From assembly GCA_030597505.1 (NCBI GenBank), contig JAUVRS010000189.1, positions 1 to 5,594 on the forward strand: a stretch of DNA of 5,594 bases, read 5' to 3'. A program made the position numbers and the translations under genes. This document shows positions 1 through 5,489 of this stretch, in pieces (within the stretch, counting starts at the first letter, position 1; every line of letters starts with the position of its first letter). The notes below the pieces were generated by a model, which searched no databases, was not told the origin of the DNA, and worked only from the letters and a program-made list of their open reading frames with translations. The DNA is from Desulfobacteraceae bacterium. GTDB taxonomy: Bacteria > Desulfobacterota > DSM-4660 > Desulfatiglandales > Desulfatiglandaceae.

Positions 1-1
1 A

Positions 2-1030
2 CCTTCAATACGACTTGGCGGCTTTAAGCTTCTGCAAGAGGTGACCTGGATTTCGGTGACCAACCCTGGAAGAGACAAAGGGTTGCCGGGGGAACTGTGT
101 AGCCTCCTGGCTGGGGAAAAAACAAACCTCCCCTTTTTTACATGTGGGAACGAGGACTGGGAATGGGGGCTGGACCTCGTTATTGACGCCGGGGATGCAG
201 AAAAAACAACAAGCATCCTTCAACATAATTTTCACGGAGCACACTTCACGACCACCAGGGCTGTTATTCTCTCCATATTCCCCCACCAGGGAAACCCTGG
301 GACCCTGGGGGCACTCCTTGTTGCCTTTGACAAGGCAGGGGTAAACCCTGTTGCAATAACCAATTCCCACTCATCCATCTCGGTGGTCCTGGATGAAATT
401 GCTGTTAACAAGGCCACGAATGCCCTGTTCGGGCCATTCAGCTTTAGTGCTTACCGAAGCCCCGCCGACTGGAAACTGGCTCAGAAAGGTAAAGAAACGC
501 TCTACAAGGAAGTGGTCGCCTCTTACCAGGAAAAGAAACCCAAGGTCTACGGGCTTGAGTGGGCGGCAAAACAGTCGCTCTTACGGATCCCCATAAAGAA
601 AGACAATCTGAGAACCACAGGAGAAATTTTTAAAAGGATTTCACAACTGGGCTTTCGGCTCACCTTTTTGGTTACAAGTCCCTCAAAAGAAAATAACACG
701 GCCAACCTGTTTTTTTGCGTCCCTCGTTCAGATAATTCCGGCTGTGCGGAAATCCTAAAGCAGTTCCCTGGCGATAAAAACATGGGTTTCGAGGCGCCCG
801 CAGTAGCATCATTTTCAATGAATGGCCCCCATTTTGGAGACCGTTACGGTATTGCAAATGATCTTATAACGGCCCTTGCAGAGGCCCGCGTGGAGCTCCT
901 GGGGTTGAGCTGCTCTATCGCCTCCATTTCGGGAGTTATCCCCGCCCATCAGAGCCACCCAGCTCTTGAGGCCATCCAGGGTTGCTTTGAAGTCCCCTCG
1001 ATCATCGATAAGACAAACAACATGGGATAG
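2..1030 (+). CDS. Multi-ACT-domain protein, aspartokinase regulatory-domain-like (5' end probably outside the window)
   Basis: The frame is open from base 2 to a TAG at 1028-1030 and shows 342 residues. A GTG at 41 could serve as a start, but it has no well-placed ribosome binding site, and the 13 codons before it (including IRLGGFKLLQEV) look like the first strand of an ACT domain, so the true start is probably just off the window. Counting from the GTG, four ACT-like modules of about 65 residues can be outlined: about 1-65, 72-133, 169-242 and 252-320. Modules 2 and 4 resemble aspartokinase ACT domains most: a GTLGALLVAFDKAGVNPVAI segment followed by NSHSSISVVLDE, and DRYGIANDLITALAEARVEL followed by a degenerate SCSIASISGVIP. 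ACT domains bind amino acids or similar small ligands. No kinase domain is visible, so this may be a stand-alone sensor or regulator; a fusion to an upstream catalytic domain cannot be excluded. The ligand is unknown. No hairpin terminator follows. Confidence 0.75.
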   Translation, partial: PSIRLGGFKLLQEVTWISVTNPGRDKGLPGELCSLLAGEKTNLPFFTCGNEDWEWGLDLVIDAGDAEKTTSILQHNFHGAHFTTTRAVILSIFPHQGNPGTLGALLVAFDKAGVNPVAITNSHSSISVVLDEIAVNKATNALFGPFSFSAYRSPADWKLAQKGKETLYKEVVASYQEKKPKVYGLEWAAKQSLLRIPIKKDNLRTTGEIFKRISQLGFRLTFLVTSPSKENNTANLFFCVPRSDNSGCAEILKQFPGDKNMGFEAPAVASFSMNGPHFGDRYGIANDLITALAEARVELLGLSCSIASISGVIPAHQSHPALEAIQGCFEVPSIIDKTNNMG

Positions 1031-1187
1031 CACCAGATAAAACTGCTACATGAACAACTGGTATTTGATATGGGTTTTCTGATATGAACTGCCAAAACAA
1101 AGGCGCAAGAAAAGAAAATCTGAACCTAAAATGGTCGAAACCCGGCTATTGTTCTTCCGATTCTCCAAATAATACGGATTTGCCAAG

Positions 1188-2681
1188 ATGGTCAGATTCC
1201 CTTATTTCATCCGATCACTGCTGGCGGGGTTGTGCATTTCCCAGCTCCTGGCAACCATACATGTTTATCTGTCAAATACCGATCTCTATGACAGACTCAC
1301 TGTCATAAGGGAGTCCGGGTATCTGACAGTTCCCAACTCGCTGGTCATGGATCACCTCCAGGAACTGGGACCCGCATTTTTTGGGGGGCTTTTTTTTACG
1401 TTCAGTGTGGGGGTGGGGATCTCCATGGTCACCCTTGCCGCTGTGTGGAGCTGGGACAGGCTTCTATCAAGAAAGAAGCTTTTTCTGATTCCATTTTGTC
1501 TTTTGTGGGCCGGCTGTCTTGTGCAGGTGAACCTACGGGGGTTTGCCCCAATAGTAAGCCTTTATTTTCTTGCCATTCCCCTTGTCGTATTTGTGTCGGC
1601 CCTCAGATGGATGCCTCCGCGCTCGGGAAAGAGGACTTGGCTTAGTGGCATAATAACCATTGCGCCTGTTATCTTCCTGACGCTTCTGTGGGCACCCCAT
1701 CTGGACAGTCAAATCTTTTTGAAACTGAGAGATCATTTTCTCCTGTCAAATCGCTTTGGCACGGCAATCAACGACTTTTACTACAAATATACCCTATATC
1801 CTGCAGAGGCCTTCAGAGCTCCCGAGCAGAAGATGCTCAAAACCTGCAGTCTCGAAAAAGTAGAGAAACTCCCCATCAGGCGGCTGCTGGAGACAAAACT
1901 GCTCAATCATGACTACCTCAGCATAATTGGGGCAGGAGGGGCGGGGGTCGATCTGGAGATATGGCAAGATGGTAAAGACCTGGTCTTTGAGAATGGGGGA
2001 AGGACCATCCTCACGACCACGCTGGATGGTTTTCTCTCGAGGCGCAGCAGTACACTGAGCGACTTCTCCAGAAAAAGCGACAAATATTCCTTTTTCCGCC
2101 GGTTCACCTTTTTTTCCATTCTGATAGGGTTTCCCATCACCCTGTATATCTTTGTTCATGCGGTTTTATATTTCATGTTTGGCCTTTTTCTGGTGTCTCA
2201 AAGGGCCCGTTTAATGGCCTCAATCGTGTGCCTCCTGGCGGGCATTATGTTGTATATGCCGTTCCATCGATATGAAGAAGAAGAGATAAAAAAAACAGAT
2301 CTGGCCCGGATGTTGGGCTCCGACGATTGGGAAGAAAGGGTTAGAGCCCTAAGGGCTGTCTATAAAAACGGGGTGGAAGTGGCGGGATTCCCACACTATG
2401 AAAGGATGTTGGAGAGTTCCCATATACCCGAACGGTACTGGTTTACAAAGGCCCTGGGTGTCAGCCGGAAACCAAACACTTACAAAAACATACTGGCACT
2501 TCTGGATGATCCCCATCCAAACGTGGTCTCCATGGCCTTCCAGGCCCTGGGGCAGAGAAAAGACCGGGGGGCTATGGAGGAAATTATGGAAAGGTTAAAG
2601 AGGTCGAAGGACTGGTACAACCAGTGGTATGCTTACAAGGCCTTGAGGTCGCTTGGATGGAAGCAGACAAAATTGAACTAA
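1188..2681 (+). CDS. Multi-spanning membrane protein with C-terminal HEAT-like repeats, function unknown
   Basis: This is a 497-residue protein starting at the first in-frame ATG after a stop at 1170-1172. The ribosome binding site is weak (only GGA about nine bases upstream). Hydrophobic stretches suggest about seven membrane segments: residues 8-28, 61-87, 97-115, 119-138, 152-170, 307-331 and 341-358. Between segments 5 and 6 lies a soluble region of about 135 residues (171-305) containing GAGGAGVDLEIWQDGK, with no motif I recognise. The C-terminal 130 residues are soluble and helical, with HEAT-like units at about 371-392 (LGSDDWEERVRALRAVY), 433-454 (LLDDPHPNVVSMAFQALG) and 463-490 (WYNQWYAYKALRSLG). 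HEAT repeats usually bind other proteins, so an integral membrane scaffold is a reasonable inference. The gene overlaps the following CPBP protease gene, so the two are probably made and used together. No catalytic residues are apparent. The 157-bp gap upstream may hold its promoter, but no convincing -35/-10 pair is visible. Confidence 0.85.
   Translation: MVRFPYFIRSLLAGLCISQLLATIHVYLSNTDLYDRLTVIRESGYLTVPNSLVMDHLQELGPAFFGGLFFTFSVGVGISMVTLAAVWSWDRLLSRKKLFLIPFCLLWAGCLVQVNLRGFAPIVSLYFLAIPLVVFVSALRWMPPRSGKRTWLSGIITIAPVIFLTLLWAPHLDSQIFLKLRDHFLLSNRFGTAINDFYYKYTLYPAEAFRAPEQKMLKTCSLEKVEKLPIRRLLETKLLNHDYLSIIGAGGAGVDLEIWQDGKDLVFENGGRTILTTTLDGFLSRRSSTLSDFSRKSDKYSFFRRFTFFSILIGFPITLYIFVHAVLYFMFGLFLVSQRARLMASIVCLLAGIMLYMPFHRYEEEEIKKTDLARMLGSDDWEERVRALRAVYKNGVEVAGFPHYERMLESSHIPERYWFTKALGVSRKPNTYKNILALLDDPHPNVVSMAFQALGQRKDRGAMEEIMERLKRSKDWYNQWYAYKALRSLGWKQTKLN
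2645..2649 (+). promoter_or_regulatory. Ribosome binding site choosing the CPBP protease start at 2657
   Basis: GAGGT lies seven bases before an ATG at 2657, within the last codons of the HEAT-repeat gene. The earlier in-frame ATG at 2624 has no comparable site, so 2657 is the preferred start. The resulting 25-bp overlap suggests translational coupling. Confidence 0.6.
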
Positions 2682-3316
2682 AAACCCTTCTCATTTCTCT
2701 TGGGACGCTAATCGGTGTCGAGTTCCTGGCCAGACTGGTCATCTCAAAGGGTCTTTATCACTCGATGGTTTTCCTGGGTGTCTTACGTCTCGTCGAGACA
2801 ATCCTGGTTCTGTTGATTGTCTCTTTTTGGGGAAAGGGGATATCCTCAATAGGGTTGACTCCCCAAAGGATAGGCATGGGGTTCAAAAGGGGGCTAATCT
2901 GGTCGGCCGGGTTTGGTGCGATTGTCGTAATTTCCTTTGTTTTCTTATTTATTGCGGGTATTGATCCGCTGGCGCTTGTACGGGTGCGGCTCCCCTCTGG
3001 TTTTGACGACATTATCATCTATCTCCTTGTTGGCGGAATTGTGGGTCCCCTGGCAGAAGAGGTTTTTTTCAGGGGGCTGATCTATGGGTTTCTAAGGCGC
3101 TGGGGGGCGGTTGTTGCTGTGACAGTGAGTACCCTCATCTTTGTGTTGGCCCACCCGTCTGCTTTTAGCGGGATTCCATTCACACAGGCGGCCGGTGGAA
3201 TCCTCTTTTCATTGGCCTACGAGAAAGAGCAAAACCTGGTGGCCCCCATTACCATTCATGGTCTGGGCAACCTGGCCATCTTTGCTCTGTCATGGGTTTT
3301 TGCAACTCCTCAATAA
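2657..3316 (+). CDS. CPBP (Abi/CAAX-type) family intramembrane glutamic protease
   Basis: This is a 219-residue, very hydrophobic protein carrying all three hallmark CPBP (Abi) motifs: EExxxR at residues 134-139 (EEVFFR), FxxxH at 162-166 (FVLAH) and HxxxN at 201-205 (HGLGN). In this family the two Glu, the Arg and the two His residues line a membrane-embedded active site; members include eukaryotic Rce1 CAAX proteases and bacterial proteins linked to bacteriocin self-immunity, peptide maturation or membrane-protein cleavage. Membrane segments lie at about 9-29, 36-57, 78-101, 117-132, 148-166, 176-188 and 194-214. The start at 2657 is chosen for its GAGGT site; an alternative at 2624 would add 11 residues. 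It overlaps the HEAT-repeat membrane protein gene by 25 bp, so the two likely form an operon in which the scaffold may present or regulate a substrate. The substrate cannot be told from the sequence. A palindromic repeat begins 8 bp after the stop and may end the transcript. Confidence 0.9.
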   Translation: MEADKIELKTLLISLGTLIGVEFLARLVISKGLYHSMVFLGVLRLVETILVLLIVSFWGKGISSIGLTPQRIGMGFKRGLIWSAGFGAIVVISFVFLFIAGIDPLALVRVRLPSGFDDIIIYLLVGGIVGPLAEEVFFRGLIYGFLRRWGAVVAVTVSTLIFVLAHPSAFSGIPFTQAAGGILFSLAYEKEQNLVAPITIHGLGNLAIFALSWVFATPQ

Positions 3317-3323
3317 GTCCGGG

Positions 3324-3564
3324 AGAAACAATAGGATTTCCGGAGTGGGGTTCGGGTGTTTCTTGAAGGCGCTCTCTCAAATGGGATTTACTTCTCACTT
3401 TCGCAGGGCTGATATTTGGGGTTTTCTCACAATGAACCCCTATTGGCTTCTCCATGCTTTTGTCAAAACCCGAAATATCAGCCACGCAACACGACAGGTT
3501 TAGAGAGCGCCGGAAAGAAACACCTGAACCCCACGGTGCCCAAACTTATTGAGAACCTACGATA
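3324..3564. repeat. Long near-palindromic repeat, copy A
   Basis: This 241-bp segment is repeated at 5012-5253 in the same orientation with roughly 85% identity by eye. It folds on itself through nested arms. In the outer stem, GGTGTTTC at 3355-3362 pairs with GAAACACC at 3517-3524, and GGCGCTCTCT at 3368-3377 pairs with AGAGAGCGCC at 3502-3511. In the inner stem, TGATATTTGGGGTTTT at 3410-3425 pairs with 3465-3480 with one mismatch. The outermost bases also match: GTGGGGTTC at 3345 with GAACCCCAC at 3526, and CAATA at 3329 with TATTG at 3547. No transposase is encoded, and no clear target-site duplication is visible. It could be a MITE-like non-autonomous element, a large REP-type palindrome, or a structured RNA or terminator shared by several loci. 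Confidence 0.9.
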
Positions 3565-3574
3565 AGACAATTCG

Positions 3575-3580
3575 AAAGGT
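3575..3580 (+). promoter_or_regulatory. Ribosome binding site supporting the HD-protein start at 3588
   Basis: AAAGGT sits seven bases before a GTG at 3588. The other candidates, TTG at 3549 (inside repeat copy A) and ATG at 3645, lack a purine-rich site at suitable spacing, so the GTG is preferred. Confidence 0.45.
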
Positions 3581-3587
3581 AAACGAC

Positions 3588-4340
3588 GTGCTGACAGGAG
3601 AATATCTGGAGGCCAAAAACCTCTCTGAACGAATCGCTGCTGAGATGGAGCCCCCTCGGTTCTATCTTGAAAAAAAGGGGGAGATGGACGTATCCCACCG
3701 GCTTTTCACAGACGCCCCAATGGTTAATGCGGGCCTCAAAATTGTTGAAGACCGCGCAGATCGCATCGGGCACGGGCTGTCCCATGTGCGCAAAGTGGCC
3801 GTGGAGGCGGGGGCCATTGTAATTATAGAGTTAAACGGGACAACTTCCAAAGAAGACGTAGAGAGAAAGGTTCTTCTTGCTCATCTGGCTGGTATCCTGC
3901 ACGACATAAAAAGGAAAGAACCCGAGCATGCCAAAAGGGGTGCAGAGGAAGCCGGGAGGATATTGGAGGGATTTGATCTGGAGGAAAGAGAACGGTTGGG
4001 GATCGTGGAGGCCATAGGAAACCACGAGGCATTCAAGCCTGCCCGCCCGTTGGATGATCCTTCGCTTCAAATCATATCAGACGCCCTCTATGATGCCGAT
4101 AAGTTCCGGTGGGGCCCGGACAACTTTACGGAAACCGTCTGGATGATGGTGGCCCCAAGAAAAATCCCCATATTGTCCGTTTTGAAGCGCTTTGACGGAA
4201 GTCTTAAGGGCATAGAGAGGATCAAAGGCACCTTTCGCACCCCAACTGGACGGGGATATGGGCCTGACTTTATTTGCCGCGGGCTTGAAATCGGTAAAAG
4301 GGTCTATGAAGCCTTAGAGAGGATTTATGGAAGCAACTAA
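3588..4340 (+). CDS. HD-domain metal-dependent phosphohydrolase-like protein
   Basis: With the GTG start at 3588 the protein has 250 residues, is soluble, and has no signal peptide. An HD-type core spans about 57-175: a first histidine in GHGLSHVRKV (62 or 66), the HD doublet in ILHDIKRKEPEHAKRG (H105-D106, then H114), a histidine in IGNHEAFKP (H146), and a closing acidic cluster SDALYDADKF (D165, D169, D171). These are the residues that bind one or two metal ions in HD phosphohydrolases, which cleave nucleotides, cyclic nucleotides or other phosphoesters; the exact substrate cannot be inferred. Continuation of the frame to a TTG at 3549 would place its first codons inside repeat copy A, which is why a start outside the repeat is favoured. 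It converges on the methyltransferase gene with 5 bp between stops, and the pair is bracketed by two copies of one repeat. Any promoter must lie in or right next to repeat copy A. Confidence 0.85.
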   Translation: MLTGEYLEAKNLSERIAAEMEPPRFYLEKKGEMDVSHRLFTDAPMVNAGLKIVEDRADRIGHGLSHVRKVAVEAGAIVIIELNGTTSKEDVERKVLLAHLAGILHDIKRKEPEHAKRGAEEAGRILEGFDLEERERLGIVEAIGNHEAFKPARPLDDPSLQIISDALYDADKFRWGPDNFTETVWMMVAPRKIPILSVLKRFDGSLKGIERIKGTFRTPTGRGYGPDFICRGLEIGKRVYEALERIYGSN

Positions 4341-4345
4341 ACGGG

Positions 4346-4972
4346 TCAGAGTGATCCGATTTTAAGAATCCTTCCCTGTATACGGCGGGGCCGGTAAACA
4401 GTGCGTTTCAATATTTCCCCACCCTGCTTTTCGATAAAATATTCAGCAAGTTCATCAAAAGTTGACCTCCCGGGACCAGCGAGAAGAACCAGCTTTATGC
4501 CTGATCTAAGGGCGCGGTTGATGAGCCTTTTTAGCGAATAAGTTAATGTCACCCAAAAACAGATGTCCGCTCCAATCAACACATCAAAGCCTTCCAGGTC
4601 TGCGTGTGTCAGCCCCCCGAAGGCTCGTTTCATTGTAGCTACCTTAACGCTGTTGACCTCTGCGTGAAGGTGAAGGAAAGGGAAGACCTCGGGGTCCGTG
4701 TCAACGGCAGTTACCACGGCATCGTGTTTCTTGGCGCAATATATCCCTGCAAGCCCCCAACCGCACCCCACATCCATGACCTTGGATCTCTCAGACAGGC
4801 CTTTGCGCTTAAAAAAATCCATCAGAAGCCAACTCGAGATCCACAATTTATTCCCGTGACCCGATGGAAAATGGAGACGTTTGAGCCTGCGCACCTCTTT
4901 ATGACGGGAGAGCAAGACCTTTACACCATAAGCCCGGATCTGAACCTTTTGGCCCTTGATTTGTGACATCAT
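4346..4972 (-). CDS. Class I SAM-dependent methyltransferase, METTL/Methyltransf_16-like
   Basis: This 208-residue protein has a Rossmann-type methyltransferase core. Motif I is VMDVGCGWGLAG (65-76), which grips S-adenosylmethionine; the acidic residue of motif II is D91 in VTAVDTDP; and IGADICFW (133-140) occupies the motif IV position. The segment KLWISSWLLMDFF (42-54) before motif I, together with the short overall length, recalls the lysine methyltransferase-like family (Methyltransf_16, METTL20/21/23 and bacterial ETF-beta lysine methyltransferases), where a Trp-containing helix precedes the SAM site. However, the family's usual D-x-x-Y after motif IV appears as DICF, so protein lysine methylation is only a suggestion. 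Two ATG codons stand in tandem; an AGGA is four bases from the first (4972) and seven from the second (4969), so the second may be used. The gene points towards the HD-protein gene, and repeat copy B lies 39 bp upstream of its start. Confidence 0.85.
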   Translation of the reverse strand: MMSQIKGQKVQIRAYGVKVLLSRHKEVRRLKRLHFPSGHGNKLWISSWLLMDFFKRKGLSERSKVMDVGCGWGLAGIYCAKKHDAVVTAVDTDPEVFPFLHLHAEVNSVKVATMKRAFGGLTHADLEGFDVLIGADICFWVTLTYSLKRLINRALRSGIKLVLLAGPGRSTFDELAEYFIEKQGGEILKRTVYRPRRIQGRILKIGSL

Positions 4973-4976
4973 CTTG

Positions 4977-4980
4977 TCCT
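4977..4980 (-). promoter_or_regulatory. Ribosome binding site of the methyltransferase gene
   Basis: Read on the minus strand this is AGGA, followed by four bases to the ATG at 4972 and seven to the ATG at 4969. A run of nine T (minus strand, 4981-4989) precedes it. Spacing favours the second ATG. Confidence 0.5.
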
Positions 4981-5011
4981 AAAAAAAAAGTAATCTATCA
5001 GTAAATTCGTT

Positions 5012-5253
5012 AGAAATAATAGGATTTCTGGAGTGGGGTTCGGGTGTTTCTTTCCGGCGCTCTCTCAAAGCGAATTTATTTCTCACTTCCGCAGTGGTTG
5101 ATATTTGGGGTTTTCTCCCAGTGAATCCTATTGGTTTCTCCATGGTTTTGGCAAAACCCCAAATATCAGCCACGCTACGACGGTAGGTTTAGAGAGCGCC
5201 GGAAAGAAACGGCTGAACCCCACGGTGCCCAAGATTATTGAAAACTTATCATA
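5012..5253. repeat. Long near-palindromic repeat, copy B
   Basis: This is the second copy of the element at 3324-3564. Here the arms are better preserved. A 20-nt arm at 5046-5065 is the perfect reverse complement of 5191-5210 (AGAGAGCGCCGGAAAGAAAC). The inner arm TGATATTTGGGGTTTT at 5099-5114 is the perfect complement of 5153-5168, leaving a 38-nt loop. GTGGGGTTC at 5034 pairs with GAACCCCAC at 5215 near the ends. It differs from copy A by about 30 substitutions and several 1-nt indels. The GAAAC to CGGCTG junction on the right arm pairs less well than in copy A, so each copy keeps parts of the stem that the other has lost. It lies upstream of the methyltransferase gene, and its left end could carry that gene's promoter. 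Confidence 0.9.
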
Positions 5254-5300
5254 TCGGAGGTGGAAAGACAGGAAGGCCTGGGAGACGGTCCGAGAATGAG

Positions 5301-5368
5301 ATAGTTTTTTTCAAGATCAAGCCTCCGGCCCATAGGGCCTACGGCCCGGAGGGGAATACGAAAACTAT
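5301..5368. repeat. Nested hairpin with GC-rich core
   Basis: ATAGTTTT at 5301-5308 pairs with AAAACTAT at 5361-5368, enclosing CCTCCGG at 5322-5328 paired with CCGGAGG at 5346-5352. Inside, GGCCC at 5327, GGGCC at 5335 and GGCCC at 5343 allow alternative pairings. Neither strand shows a T-run directly after the GC stem, so it is not a classic Rho-independent terminator, though it could still slow or end transcripts leaving the livF-like gene. Confidence 0.5.
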
Positions 5369-5404
5369 AACCACAGGCATACCTTAAAGTATTTCGAGGA
5401 TTAT

Positions 5405-5421
5405 AATTTGAGTCTGACCCC
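5405..5421. repeat. GGGGTCAGACTC-type motif
   Basis: The plus strand reads AATTTGAGTCTGACCCC, and the minus strand GGGGTCAGACTCAAATT. From memory, this kind of sequence is scattered in delta- and gamma-proteobacterial genomes near IS200-like or REP-associated (Y1) transposases. Only one copy is seen here and no transposase is present, so the assignment rests on recall. Confidence 0.3.
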
Positions 5422-5489
5422 AGTACCATCTTCCGGAGCTACGGGGCACGCGCAGAGATTGGGGAAAATAGCCATTCTCGGACAGCCTC

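Larger units (their letters stand above)
5288..5483. repeat. Candidate small inverted-repeat element between repeat B and livF
   Basis: GTCCGAGAATG at 5288-5298 is the perfect reverse complement of CATTCTCGGAC at 5473-5483. Weaker matches extend to both sides: TAGTTTT and TATTTT inward, and GGCCT plus a GGAG stretch outward into the end of the livF-like gene. The 196 bp enclosed hold a nested hairpin and a GGGGTCAGACTC-type motif but no convincing coding frame. It may be the remnant of a non-autonomous mobile element. No target-site duplication is clear, so the boundaries are tentative. Together with repeat B this accounts for most of the gene-free stretch 4973-5489. Confidence 0.45.

Noticed and set aside
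1084..1308. A 74-codon plus-strand frame in the gap before the HEAT-repeat gene
   Set aside because: It overlaps the start of the larger gene by 121 bp, has no ribosome binding site, and its composition does not resemble a protein domain.
1383..1397. G6-C-T8 tract within the HEAT-repeat gene, resembling a terminator tail or slippery site
   Set aside because: The frame continues cleanly as a membrane segment (GGLFFTF), no stem precedes it, and no alternative frame downstream looks functional. It remains a possible sequencing-error site.
3141..3503. A 120-codon plus-strand frame across the end of the CPBP gene and repeat copy A
   Set aside because: Its first half is the CPBP gene in another frame and its second half is palindromic repeat; no domain or start signal supports it.
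3324..3564. CRISPR array
   Set aside because: There are only two long copies 1.4 kb apart, with genes between them and no short regular spacers.
3324..5253. Integron cassette with attC sites
   Set aside because: The repeats are far longer than typical attC sites, no clear GTTRRRY core was found at the ends, and the two genes converge rather than lie one per cassette.
5105..5299. A 64-codon plus-strand frame starting in repeat copy B
   Set aside because: Most of it is the right arm of the repeat, and copy A has stop codons in the corresponding frame, so it is not conserved.
5301..5368. Rho-independent terminator for the livF-like gene
   Set aside because: The GC stem is not followed by a T-run on the minus strand, and the structure is a nested palindrome about 120 bp from the stop codon.
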